64,000 nt of DNA, taken from positions 1 through 64,000 of the forward strand of contig NZ_VDCQ01000029.1 of assembly GCF_006265175.1 (NCBI RefSeq), given 5' to 3'. This DNA is from Paenibacillus hemerocallicola (GTDB lineage Bacteria; Bacillota; Bacilli; Paenibacillales; NBRC-103111). The notes beneath the pieces are model-generated. The model searched no databases. It had not been told where the DNA came from and saw only the letters and a list, made by a program, of their open reading frames with translations. The translations under genes were made by a program, and so were the position numbers. The stretch's first letter is position 1, and the number at the start of each line of letters is the position of its first letter. Positions 52,058 to 60,747 of the stretch are shown one piece after another.

Positions 52058-53053
52058 TTATGCCAAAACGCTCATTTGCTCCTCTTTCACTTCGCCCTGC
52101 AGCTTCTCGCCCGCCAGCACGCGCTTTACCTCGTCAATCGCAAATTGCCCGATGCGCTTGATTCCGTTATTGACCGCTCCGGCAATGTGCGGCGTCAAAA
52201 TGCAGTTCGGCAGGCTGCGAAAAGGATGATCGGGCGCCGGCGGCTCCGGATCGGTCACATCGAGGCAAGCGAACAGTCTGCCCTTCCGCAGCTCCTCGAC
52301 AAGCGCATCCTCATCGACGATCGATCCGCGCGCCGTATTGATCAGAATCGCGTCATCCTTCATTAAAGCAAGCCGATCGCGATCGAACATCTTATACGTC
52401 TCGGGAATCGACGGGGCGTGAATGGAGACGACGTCGCTCGTCGCGAGCACCTGCGCCAGCTCCGCCTTGATCACTCCGAGCTCGGTCGCCTGCGCGTCCG
52501 TCATGATCGGATCGTAGACCATAATGGTTACCTCGAAGTTGCGGAGCAAACGGATATAATGCTTGCCGGCCTGACCTGCGCCGATGACTCCGACGGTTAC
52601 CTGATACAGCTCGCGGATCCGCTCCTTGCCTGCGTTCCAGCCTCCGCCGCGGGTCGTCTGCGAGAGCTGCCACATATTTTTCAACGAAGTAATGGTCAGT
52701 CCTAGCGCAGTCTCGGCGACGCCCCTGCCAAGCGGGCCATTGCCGCTCGAAACGCGGATGCCCCGCTCCCACAGCTCGGGAGTTACGATTCCTTTGACGG
52801 TTCCGGCGGCATGCATAACCGCCTTGAGCCCCGGAGTCCGATCCAGAATGTCCTGCGTCAATTTGGAGCATCCCCATGAGGTGATGGCGAAGTCGGCCCC
52901 TGCGATCACTTCCTTCAGCGTTTCCGGCTGAGGCGAACCTTCCTTGACGTTTCGCACGACGGTACCAATGGCCTCAAGCTGCTTCCAATGCGAATCGTCA
53001 AAGATTCGTTCCTGTATTCTCGGTTCCGGCAGTATGGCTATTTTGACTCCCAT
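52058..53053 (-). CDS. D-2-hydroxyacid dehydrogenase (phosphoglycerate-dehydrogenase-like)
   Basis: 331 residues from ATG 53053 (GGAG 7 nt upstream). NAD-binding motif VGVIGAGQAGKHYIRLL; catalytic arginine in LINTARGSIVDEDAL; glutamate in LDVTDPEPPAPDHP; histidine in ILTPHIAGAVNNG. All three catalytic residues are present. It oxidises or reduces 2-hydroxy/2-keto acids in the cytoplasm. It follows the orphan binding-protein gene by 39 bp, so it is co-transcribed. A terminator follows. The role is inferred to be processing of a sugar-acid product of the lyases. Confidence 0.93.
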   Translation of the reverse strand: MGVKIAILPEPRIQERIFDDSHWKQLEAIGTVVRNVKEGSPQPETLKEVIAGADFAITSWGCSKLTQDILDRTPGLKAVMHAAGTVKGIVTPELWERGIRVSSGNGPLGRGVAETALGLTITSLKNMWQLSQTTRGGGWNAGKERIRELYQVTVGVIGAGQAGKHYIRLLRNFEVTIMVYDPIMTDAQATELGVIKAELAQVLATSDVVSIHAPSIPETYKMFDRDRLALMKDDAILINTARGSIVDEDALVEELRKGRLFACLDVTDPEPPAPDHPFRSLPNCILTPHIAGAVNNGIKRIGQFAIDEVKRVLAGEKLQGEVKEEQMSVLA

Positions 53054-53092
53054 GTTCCTTCTCCATCTCCTATTCGTCGATCAAGCTATCTG

Positions 53093-54418
53093 TTATTTTT
53101 TTGCCTTTTCCTTCTCGAGCTCCGCCTTCAGCTTCTCGTCGATCTCGCGCAGCGCCGTGTTAATATCCTTCTTGCCTTGCGCCACCTCGATGAAAGCATT
53201 GCCTACGAGGTTTTGCTGCGTTCCTCCCGGAACGGTGACTTCCCCCATTTTGCGTTTCGGCGTATAGTTGGCGGGTTTATAGAAGTTGATCGCATTCATG
53301 TTTTTCTTGCTGTAGACCGGATCGGACTGACCGAGCACCTTCGCGATCTCCGGATTGTTCAGTGTCGTCGGTATGCCCAGCTTCGAGTCGGATATCTGAG
53401 ATTCGTCGGACAGCATCGCCATGATCATCTCGAACGCCTCGTCCTTATGCTTGCTCGTATTCGTAATCGCCCAGTAGGCGGGTCCGCGCTGCGGCATCAA
53501 ATTTGGTCCGTCGTTGAACTTTGGATAGGATACGATATCCCAGTTCACTTCCGGAGGAATGACGAGATAAATGTTATGCTGGTTCGTCATCAATGCGACG
53601 TTGCCTTTGTTGAACGCTTTGTCTTCCAGACTGGACGTACTCTCGATCGTATTGCTCGGGATTTGGTAAAACCGGAGCAGGTTTTGGAACAGCGTGCTCC
53701 ATTTTGCAGAATCGTGCAATCCATCGGCAGTCGGACTGAGAATCGGCAGCGACAGCACGTTGTCGCGCAGCGTGTTGACCGGATTGGCGCTGAAGCCGCG
53801 GTATACCGTCCCGCCGTCCACGCGCGTCATCTTCTTGGCCAGCTCGTGCAATTCATCCCACGTCATGCCGTCCTTCGGATAAGCGACGCCGAACTTATCG
53901 AACAAGTCCTTGTTGTAATAAAGCGCTTGCGGGAAATAAGGCGGTACGGGCAAGCCGTAAAGGGCGCCGGTGCCGCCGGCATCGACGATTTCGTCAATAA
54001 ACACTTTGTTGAAACGATTAACATCGTACTTGTACTTTTTAACCATTTCGGTCAAATCGTATCCGATTTTATAATCCAGATACCCGGTCTGCAGCGTCGG
54101 GACGTCGGTCCGGATAATGTCCGGTATTTTATTGGCGGCGACCAGATCGGATATCGTCTGTCCTTTGCCGCTCATAATATATTCGATCGTAACGTGCGGG
54201 AACTTCTGCTTCAGCGTGGCGCTGAAACGTTTGTCGAACTCCTCTTGCGAAACCCCGGCCGTGAAGATCGTCATCGTATACGGCTCTTTCGGCTTCTCCT
54301 CCGCTTTCTTGTCCGTCGAGCCGGCCGCCCCCGTACCTCCGCTTCCTTGACCGCCGCAGGCCGAAACCAGTACGGAAGTCATCAAGGTAAGAGCTACCAA
54401 TTTGCTTTTTGTTTTCAT
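53093..54418 (-). CDS. Family 1 solute-binding lipoprotein (orphan, lyase block)
   Basis: 441 residues, ATG 54418 after GGGGG. Lipobox VLVSACGG. Family features: PDIIRTDVPTLQTGYLDYK, ALYGLPVPPYFPQALYYNKD, DKFGVAYPKDGMTWDELHEL, TNTSKHKDEAFEMIMAMLSD and a C-terminal INTALREIDEKLKAELEKEK. It is very similar to the protein at 59334-60638, so the pair likely bind related oligosaccharides. It heads an operon with the hydroxyacid dehydrogenase. No permease is adjacent. The upstream gap holds a cre-like site. Confidence 0.94.
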   Translation of the reverse strand: MKTKSKLVALTLMTSVLVSACGGQGSGGTGAAGSTDKKAEEKPKEPYTMTIFTAGVSQEEFDKRFSATLKQKFPHVTIEYIMSGKGQTISDLVAANKIPDIIRTDVPTLQTGYLDYKIGYDLTEMVKKYKYDVNRFNKVFIDEIVDAGGTGALYGLPVPPYFPQALYYNKDLFDKFGVAYPKDGMTWDELHELAKKMTRVDGGTVYRGFSANPVNTLRDNVLSLPILSPTADGLHDSAKWSTLFQNLLRFYQIPSNTIESTSSLEDKAFNKGNVALMTNQHNIYLVIPPEVNWDIVSYPKFNDGPNLMPQRGPAYWAITNTSKHKDEAFEMIMAMLSDESQISDSKLGIPTTLNNPEIAKVLGQSDPVYSKKNMNAINFYKPANYTPKRKMGEVTVPGGTQQNLVGNAFIEVAQGKKDINTALREIDEKLKAELEKEKAKK

Positions 54419-55042
54419 CGCAGCTTTCCCCCAACTAATTTGTTTGATTGCATGTTCACATATTCATACATCTTCTATATCCGTACGCGAATCCCGGACT
54501 GCCGTTCGCGCTGGTCGCGCTGGTGCCCGTTCACCTCCCCCTTTATCGCTCCCACGATGCCGCTCTAGTTGATTGGTTTATACGTGGTTCCCAATAAGCT
54601 ACAACTTCATTTTAGAAAGCGCTTCATTTTTTGTCAACTGGTTTATTTCCAACGTTCAACAAAGTTCGCATGATCGTTTCAAATGAAAACGGATACATCT
54701 TTGCTATATAAGGATTATATGCTTTTAAAATAATTTCAAAAACCGATTTACGAATAAAAGATCCGCCAATCGTGGTTCCCAACTATAAATACTAAGAAAC
54801 CAGATTTCGTTTGGTTTACGACGCAATTCTCTGGTTTCCCAAAACTGCAACGGCACAATGCACGAACAAAAGGAGACTGGTCTTCCTAAGCGGGGAGAGG
54901 TTTGTAAAAAAAAAGGGGGGGGCCGAGGTTCGATGCTTATTCAAAGTATAGATTCCCGATGAATCATTCGTCCCGCATTGTGTATAATGAAAGTATTTCC
55001 TGCTTATCAGAGGCGCGGCGAAAGGGGATTTATTGGAAGCCA
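54419..55042. other. Divergent control region between the binding protein and the GntR fusion
   Basis: About 620 bp without a gene. GTGGTTCCCAA occurs at 54585-54595 and 54772-54782, and a related TGGTTTCCCAAA occurs at 54832-54843. The repeated motif may be the operator of the GntR fusion encoded to the right. A cre-like palindrome is listed separately. A homopolymer tract A9-G8 lies near 54907-54923. Confidence 0.55.
54611..54630. promoter_or_regulatory. cre-like (CcpA) palindrome
   Basis: TTTAGAAAGCGCTTCATTTT contains GAAAGCGCTTC, one base short of the palindromic cre core TGAAAGCGCTTTCA. It is about 200 bp upstream of the binding-protein start, a possible site for carbon catabolite control. 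The site is plausible but imperfect. Confidence 0.4.
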
Positions 55043-56392
55043 ATGAAACGAAACGGCGATTTTATATATTTGAAGCTATATAGATTATTAAGAGAACAAA
55101 TTATGAACGGCCTGATAAAACCCGGGGAATTCATTATGCCGGAAAGCGCGCTGTGCAAACAATACGGCATGAGCCGGAAATCGGTCAGACGGGCGCTGGA
55201 CGAGCTGCTGAAGGAAGGAATGATCGCCAAGAGGGTCGGACTGGGCACGTTCGTCCCGCCGGATTTCTCCATTCCCGCGGCGGACCGCAAAGTATTGCGC
55301 ATTCTCGCTCCTTATCCGGCCTTCTTCGTCGATTCCGGGCTGCCGTACATTTGCGATGCGTTCCGCCGCAAGCACCCGGGCGTAGATATAAATGTGCTGA
55401 GCTTGCCTGCGGCGAGATATTGGGATTCGATCTTACAATCGGAACGAATGGGCTACAACCCGCACGTCGTGTTCTGTTCCGACAGGATATACCGGGAGCT
55501 TGAAGCCGAATCGACTTTCGTCGATCTCGAGCCGCTGCTCGGGGATGCTTTATCCGGGGTGTACCCGAAAATCCGCAACGCTTTCCGTCGCGAAGAGGGA
55601 ATCGCTGCGGCGCCGATTACATTTACGCCCGTTTGTCTGGCCTATAATCCCGAATTGTTCGCAGCCGGCGATATCCCGCCGCCCAAGCCGCATTGGAACG
55701 TGAACGACTTTATGAATGCGGCCGAGAGCCTGACCTCCGCGCATGACGGCAAAATCAACCGGTACGGCTTCAGCTTCTTCTCGTCATATAACCGCTGGCT
55801 CGTCTTTGCCCTGCAAAACGGAATGCGCCCTTCCGGCAAAAACAACAAGCAAATCATTTCCGGATCGCTCTCCGTCCTGCAAGACTGGCTGAATCGACGA
55901 CGGATCTCTACCGTCTACCACGACAACATGAATCTGGCCAATCCGTTTATTCACGGAAAATCGGCGATGACGCTGACAACGCTGTTCGAAATGTCGAGCT
56001 GGGGAGACCGGGAGCTCGGCTTTGCGCCGGAAATCGCCCCGCTGCCGTTCGGAGATACGAAATCCACGCTCATGCAAGCCAATTTTCTGATGGTGCCGAA
56101 AGCCAATGAGGAGGTTGAACTGTCGATGGACTTCGTGAAGACGGCGCTAGAAGCCGAAGTTCAGAAAACGATCTGCGACCGCACCCCTTTTCTATCCGTC
56201 TTGGAGGCTGTGAACCTGGCCGTCAGATCGCAAGCTTATTTGAGAACGATCAATGTCGGCAACGGCTTGATCGACCGCAATTATTTTATGCATGAATTGA
56301 TCGAGTCCGCCGATCAAGCCGAATTACGGGCGGAGATGAGTTTGTTCTGGCTCGGGCTGGAGGACGCGGAGACGATAGCCGAACGATTTTGA
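55043..56392 (+). CDS. GntR-type regulator fused to a binding-protein-like sensor domain (second copy)
   Basis: 449 residues taking ATG 55043; a 28-codon extension to 54959 is open but unlike the family start. GntR helix at the N-terminus: KLYRLLREQIMNGLIKPGEF, then PESALCKQYGMSRKSVRRAL and RVGLGTFVPP. The remainder is a family-1 binding fold with no signal peptide (ILAPYPAFFVDSGLPYICDA; LAYNPELFAAGDIPPPKPHW; GFSFFSSYNRWLVFALQNGM; EIAPLPFGDTKSTLM). It is divergent from the binding-protein operon and convergent with the amidohydrolase operon, so it is well placed to regulate both. Confidence 0.92.
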   Translation: MKRNGDFIYLKLYRLLREQIMNGLIKPGEFIMPESALCKQYGMSRKSVRRALDELLKEGMIAKRVGLGTFVPPDFSIPAADRKVLRILAPYPAFFVDSGLPYICDAFRRKHPGVDINVLSLPAARYWDSILQSERMGYNPHVVFCSDRIYRELEAESTFVDLEPLLGDALSGVYPKIRNAFRREEGIAAAPITFTPVCLAYNPELFAAGDIPPPKPHWNVNDFMNAAESLTSAHDGKINRYGFSFFSSYNRWLVFALQNGMRPSGKNNKQIISGSLSVLQDWLNRRRISTVYHDNMNLANPFIHGKSAMTLTTLFEMSSWGDRELGFAPEIAPLPFGDTKSTLMQANFLMVPKANEEVELSMDFVKTALEAEVQKTICDRTPFLSVLEAVNLAVRSQAYLRTINVGNGLIDRNYFMHELIESADQAELRAEMSLFWLGLEDAETIAERF

Positions 56393-56414
56393 ACGAGAAG
56401 CCACGCAACGCTCG

Positions 56415-56468
56415 AAGGAGCATACCGACTCTGCGACGATAACGCAGGCCGATATGCTCCTTTCTTTG
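56415..56468. terminator. Bidirectional terminator between convergent genes
   Basis: AAGGAGCATA pairs with TATGCTCCTT, with an inner CTGCG/CGCAG stem, followed by TTCTTTG. It lies 22 bp after the GntR fusion and 30 bp from the end of the amidohydrolase operon. Confidence 0.88.
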
Positions 56469-56494
56469 TACGACAGCTTAATGGGATATACCGC

Positions 56495-57298
56495 TTAACC
56501 GAGCAGCCGTCGCGCGTTGCCACGACATAACGCAGCTCTATCCGAATCGCTTATATTCGCCGACGCCAATTGCAGCGCGGTCGCCTCCATGACCTGGATC
56601 GGCGTGCAGGAGCCGTACGCCGCCAGCTTCATTTGCCCGCTCCTGCACAATGCGGCTATAGCGGCCAAAGGCCCGTTCGTAAACCACAAGTCGAGCAGCA
56701 CGCGCTCCGTATGATGGCCGTCGTTCAACAGCTCCTTCACCCGATCCCATTCATTCACCTTCAAGCCGCTGATCACGACCGGCAAGTCGCCGCACAGCCG
56801 GAGCAGCTCGGCCAGCTCGTGAAACGGAGCGGCCTTCGCTCTGAACCGCGGATGCTGCAGCCTGTCGTCCTCCAGCCTCGCGCTTACGTGCAGAGGCAAT
56901 CCGAGCTCGTTCAGCCGGCCGGCCAGCTCGCCTACCTGCGGAATGAGCAGACTGTAATCATGGTAGCCCGGCACGAGCCGGATACCGCGGACGCCCGATT
57001 GTACGGCCCACTCCAACTCCAGGTCCCAGGCGGCTTCCGCCGGATTGAGAATGGCGACCGGCCACAGCCGTCCGTCCGCCGCCGTCTCGGCGAACAGCGC
57101 CTCGTTGCCCGAACGCGTATCGAAGCCGAAGACAGAGGCGATGTGGCTGACGCATATCCCTTCCAAACCGTACTTGTCGGCCATCGCGGACAAGTCGTCC
57201 GCACCTGCCCGTATTTCCAGCCGTGTCGGCCATTGGCCTATAAATGCCGTCAAATCGACAGCCTGCTGCCGTACGAACGGCTCCAACAAGTGCATCAT
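56495..57298 (-). CDS. Amidohydrolase-like protein lacking the HxH metal motif
   Basis: 267 residues from ATG 57298 (GGAGG 7 nt upstream), overlapping the upstream gene's stop. The fold resembles amidohydrolase-2 proteins: CVSHIASVFGFDTRSGNEAL, AVQSGVRGIRLVPGYHDYSL, GLPLHVSARLEDDR and a C-terminal SDSDRAALCRGNARRLLG. At the position of the usual DxHxH the sequence reads QQAVDLTAFIGQW, with no histidine pair. Distal His/Asp metal ligands are also not apparent. It may be a non-catalytic partner of the upstream enzyme, or an enzyme with a different mechanism. Confidence 0.82.
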   Translation of the reverse strand: MMHLLEPFVRQQAVDLTAFIGQWPTRLEIRAGADDLSAMADKYGLEGICVSHIASVFGFDTRSGNEALFAETAADGRLWPVAILNPAEAAWDLELEWAVQSGVRGIRLVPGYHDYSLLIPQVGELAGRLNELGLPLHVSARLEDDRLQHPRFRAKAAPFHELAELLRLCGDLPVVISGLKVNEWDRVKELLNDGHHTERVLLDLWFTNGPLAAIAALCRSGQMKLAAYGSCTPIQVMEATALQLASANISDSDRAALCRGNARRLLG

Positions 57299-58038
57299 TT
57301 CGCCACCTCCGCCAATAGACGCTCCATATTTTTGCCCATGACCGATTCGTTCTGCTCCGGCGTCAGCCCGGCGCCGATCACTTTGCCGATATTGCTCGCG
57401 AGGTCGGCTCCGTGCAGATCGGAACCGAAGATGACCCGCTCCGCGCCAAGCCGCTTGACCGCGATGCTTACTTCGCCGCCCCCGATCGGCGAGCCGGACG
57501 TATCGGTGTACACGTTGTGGTGCGGCGCCACGATATTCATCGACGACTCCACCTGACCGGACATGTGGGCCATAATGATTCTCGCCTCCGGATAGCGGCT
57601 TGCCAGATTGGCCACGTTCAGGGCCGTCGTCTCGTACGGCATCTGACCGACCGTCTTGCGCCACGCATGGACGAGAATCGGAGCCCGATAAGCGATCGCT
57701 CGCTCGATAAACGGATAAACGAGAGGGTCGTCGCACAGCGTAGCCACCCACAGCTTTAGCCCGATCATGCCTTGATCCTCGAACCGCCTGCGGAAGTCGT
57801 CGAGCGCTTTCTTTCCGTGACGCGGATTCACGTAGTAATACCCGGCGATCCGTTCGGGATGTCGGCCCATGACGGCGACCAAATCGTCGTTTGCCCTGCT
57901 GATCCGCTCGAAGGTTGGATAATATCCGATCGTGACGACCGAGCTGCAGACGAACAGCTTGACTCCGAGTCGGTCCCCTTCCTCCAATACGCCGGGATAA
58001 AGGTCGGAACCGCTCAAGTGAATGTGCGCATCGATCAT
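57295..58038 (-). CDS. Amidohydrolase-family (TIM-barrel) metal-dependent hydrolase
   Basis: 247 residues from ATG 58038, overlapping the aminotransferase stop as ATGA. Metal motif MIDAHIHLSG at the N-terminus; lysine region MIGLKLWVATLCD; APILVHAWRKT; IIMAHMSGQVES; and aspartate in VIFGSDLHGADLA. The ligand set is complete. The substrate is unknown. Its C-terminus overlaps the start of the metal-lacking homologue, so the two are coupled and may form a heteromer. Confidence 0.92.
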   Translation of the reverse strand: MIDAHIHLSGSDLYPGVLEEGDRLGVKLFVCSSVVTIGYYPTFERISRANDDLVAVMGRHPERIAGYYYVNPRHGKKALDDFRRRFEDQGMIGLKLWVATLCDDPLVYPFIERAIAYRAPILVHAWRKTVGQMPYETTALNVANLASRYPEARIIMAHMSGQVESSMNIVAPHHNVYTDTSGSPIGGGEVSIAVKRLGAERVIFGSDLHGADLASNIGKVIGAGLTPEQNESVMGKNMERLLAEVAK

Positions 58039-59291
58039 TTCGCTTCCCCTTCCATCGTCTCCGTATATTCCTTGCACGCCCGATCCAATCGGTTTAACGC
58101 TTCTTCGATATGCTCATCCCGATGGCTGAAATTGACATAGGACGTATTGTACATCGATACCCCGTGCTTGTAGGCAAGCCGGAAAAACCGCTTCAACGCC
58201 GCCGCACCCTCGACCCCTTGGCCCGCTAAGCTCGGACAAGGCCAGAAGCCGCGTAACGCGATCGGCACGCCGTATTGCTCGAACAAGCGCTGCAAGCCGC
58301 CCCACATCGCTTCGCCCTGCTTCCACAGGAAGCCGACGACATCTTGCTGCTTATATACGTTCATGCATGCTTTGGCCGCGGCGAGCGACAATGTCTCGCC
58401 TCCGAACGTGGAAGAAATGCTCACCTTGCCCGGCGCGCAGCAGGACATGATTTCTTGCTTTCCCGCGTAGACCGATAGCGGCATGCCGTTGGCGATGCCT
58501 TTGCTGAATACGGCCAGATCCGGCACAACCCCGAAATATTGCTGCGCGCCGCCAATGGCGATGCGGAACCCGGTGACGATCTCGTCATAGACCAGCAGGG
58601 AGCCATGCTTGGCGGTCAGCTCGCGGAGTGCCGGGTAAAACGCGTGCCCGGCTTCCATGTCGGGATAGTTTGCCGCTACGATGACGGCGGCGATCCGGCC
58701 GTCGTACTCCGCGAACAGCTTCTCCAAGCCGGCGATATCGTTCCAGCGGCAAGCATGGTGCAAGGCGCTCAGCGCATGCGGGACGCCCGGCAGCACGGCC
58801 GTCGTTCTGTCCGGCAGCGTAGCTCCGCCGACGGCAAGCCCGTTCAGCCAGCCGTTATAGCCGATCTGCACGATATGATCCCTGCCGGTGAAAGCACGAG
58901 CCAGACGGATCGTGGCGGCGATCGCTTCCCCGCCGGTTTTCAGAAAGCGGGCCTGCTCCGCGCAAGGGACGAGCTCGCAAAACATCTCGGCAACCTCGCC
59001 CTCCAGCGGATGCGGATGACCGAATACGATCCCGTGCTCGAGTTGCTCGCGAATGGCCTCGTTGACCGCGGGATACCGGTATCCGAGCGTGACGGGACCA
59101 AGCCCGTTGCGAAAGTCGATATAATCCCTACCGTCGGCGTCCCATACCCGGCATCCGTCGCCTCGCACAATGACGCCGGGCTCTTCCGGGGCATACTGGG
59201 GAGCTTTGGACCCCGTGCTCGATCCCCAAGGAATCGAAGCATTCAATCGTTCCGTCCATCGCTGCGAATGTGTCAGCTGTTCATTCGGCAT
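58035..59291 (-). CDS. Class III aminotransferase / glutamate-1-semialdehyde mutase-like
   Basis: 418 residues from ATG 59291 (GGTGG 8 nt upstream). PLP-enzyme marks: VWDADGRDYIDFRNGLGPVT, FLKTGGEAIAATIRLARAFT, LLVYDEIVTGFRIAIGG and the Schiff-base lysine in AVFSKGIANGMPLSVYAGK. It is complete. Family members transfer amino groups or isomerise amino aldehydes; in a polysaccharide block this points to amino-sugar or amino-acid-substituted sugar breakdown. It is co-transcribed with the binding protein upstream (43 bp) and the amidohydrolase pair downstream. Confidence 0.92.
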   Translation of the reverse strand: MPNEQLTHSQRWTERLNASIPWGSSTGSKAPQYAPEEPGVIVRGDGCRVWDADGRDYIDFRNGLGPVTLGYRYPAVNEAIREQLEHGIVFGHPHPLEGEVAEMFCELVPCAEQARFLKTGGEAIAATIRLARAFTGRDHIVQIGYNGWLNGLAVGGATLPDRTTAVLPGVPHALSALHHACRWNDIAGLEKLFAEYDGRIAAVIVAANYPDMEAGHAFYPALRELTAKHGSLLVYDEIVTGFRIAIGGAQQYFGVVPDLAVFSKGIANGMPLSVYAGKQEIMSCCAPGKVSISSTFGGETLSLAAAKACMNVYKQQDVVGFLWKQGEAMWGGLQRLFEQYGVPIALRGFWPCPSLAGQGVEGAAALKRFFRLAYKHGVSMYNTSYVNFSHRDEHIEEALNRLDRACKEYTETMEGEAK

Positions 59292-59333
59292 AGTTTCTTC
59301 CACCCTTCCGTATCCGTATGGCTGCCAGCCTTT

Positions 59334-60638
59334 TTATTTTTTTCGTTCCTTGTCGACTTCCAGCTTCAGCTTCTCGTCCAGCTGTCGCAGCGCCGAATTC
59401 AGATCGGTTTTTCCTTGAGCCGCATCGAAGAACGATTGATAGAGCAAGGCCAGCTGCGTCGCCCCCGCCACATCGGGCAACTCCGCTTTGCGCTTTGGGG
59501 TAAACGGAGCGGGCTGATTCGCGTTGAGCGCGTTCATATTCACTTTGCCGTACACGGCATGCTCCTTGCCCAAAGCGTCCTGGATCGGCTTGCTCGCGAG
59601 CGTCGTAGGAAGGCCTGCTAGCGAATCCTTCATCTGGATCTCGTCTGAGAGCATCTCCAGGACGACCTGAAACGCCTCGTCCTTATGCTTGCTTTGCTTC
59701 GTTATCGAGAAGTAGGCCGGACCGCGCTGGGGCATCAGCTTCGGCGCGCCGCTCATCGACGGAAAGGCGACATAGTCGTATTTCACTTCCGGCGGGATAT
59801 TCTGATACACGCTGTGCTGGTTAACCTGCATCGCGACGGTTCCCTTGCCGAACATGCCCGCTTCGGCCGAATTGTTGGCAGCAATCTCGTTGCCCGGTAT
59901 TTGAAAAAACCGCAAGTAATTTTCGAAGATGAGCTTCCATTTCTCTTGATCGGCCAACTTATCGGCGTTCGGATCCAGAATCGGCAGCGAGTACGGATTG
60001 TCGCGAAGCGTTGCTCCCGGATTAAAGCTGAATCCGCGGTACGCCACGCCGTTATCGATCCTCGTCATCTGCTTGGCAAGCTCGTACACTTCGTCCCAGG
60101 TCATGCCGTCTCTCGGATATCGGACCCCGAATTTGTCGAACAAATCCTTGTTGTAATACAGCACATGCGGGAAGTACGGCGGCACGGGCAGCCCATACAA
60201 GGCGTTGCTGCGGCCAAGCGCGACGAGCTCATCCATAAATACTTTGTTGAAGCGCGCGAGATCGTAATTGTACTTCTTGACGTAAGGAGTCAAATCTTCT
60301 CCCAAGCCCAGGTCCAAATAATTGCTGAGCAGCGTCGAAATATCCGTCCGGATAATATCCGGAATCGTACCGGCCGCCACCATCTCCGGAACCATAGTGC
60401 CTTTGGCATTGATTACGTAATTCACGGTGATATGCGGGAACTTCTTCCCGAGTACTTCCTTGAACCGGCTGTTGAACTCCTCCTCGGTCACCCCTCCGCC
60501 ATGGATCGTCAGCGTTATCGGCTCTTTCGGTTTCTCCAGCGCCGCCGATCCGGGATTGTCGTCCTTGCCGCCGCTGCATGCGGTGAGCGCTGCCATAGAA
60601 CAAATCAATAATGCGTACCACTTGCGTTTGTTGAACAT
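59334..60638 (-). CDS. Family 1 solute-binding lipoprotein (orphan, head of aminotransferase operon)
   Basis: 434 residues from ATG 60638 (AAGGAGGGG 6 nt upstream); the longer open frame runs into the upstream palindrome. Lipobox MAALTACSGG. Close paralogue of the protein at 53093-54418: IPDIIRTDISTLLSNYLDLG, ALYGLPVPPYFPHVLYYNKD, DKFGVRYPRDGMTWDEVYEL and LNSALRQLDEKLKLEVDKER. It likely binds a product of the giant lyase encoded just upstream. No ABC permease is found in the window. Confidence 0.94.
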   Translation of the reverse strand: MFNKRKWYALLICSMAALTACSGGKDDNPGSAALEKPKEPITLTIHGGGVTEEEFNSRFKEVLGKKFPHITVNYVINAKGTMVPEMVAAGTIPDIIRTDISTLLSNYLDLGLGEDLTPYVKKYNYDLARFNKVFMDELVALGRSNALYGLPVPPYFPHVLYYNKDLFDKFGVRYPRDGMTWDEVYELAKQMTRIDNGVAYRGFSFNPGATLRDNPYSLPILDPNADKLADQEKWKLIFENYLRFFQIPGNEIAANNSAEAGMFGKGTVAMQVNQHSVYQNIPPEVKYDYVAFPSMSGAPKLMPQRGPAYFSITKQSKHKDEAFQVVLEMLSDEIQMKDSLAGLPTTLASKPIQDALGKEHAVYGKVNMNALNANQPAPFTPKRKAELPDVAGATQLALLYQSFFDAAQGKTDLNSALRQLDEKLKLEVDKERKK

Positions 60639-60658
60639 TGGACCCCTCCTTGTTTCTG

Positions 60659-60695
60659 TATAATGGGTACATGTTACCCACATGTACCCATTATA
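60659..60695. promoter_or_regulatory. Perfect 16-bp inverted repeat before the binding-protein gene
   Basis: The arms are TATAATGGGTACATGT and ACATGTACCCATTATA, separated by TACCC. The structure ends 21 bp before the start codon, just upstream of the ribosome site. The outer TATAAT could be a -10 box on either strand. It could be an operator for a dimeric regulator such as a GntR fusion, or an RNA hairpin controlling read-through from the lyase gene. No T-run follows, so it is not a standard terminator. Confidence 0.85.
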
Positions 60696-60747
60696 CGACA
60701 ACGATGTTCGATTGGAAAGCTGAAACAATCGACTTTTTCCAATTTCC

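Noticed and set aside
52988-54568. 526-codon plus-strand frame
   Set aside because: Antisense to the dehydrogenase start and the binding lipoprotein; no ribosome site and biased composition.
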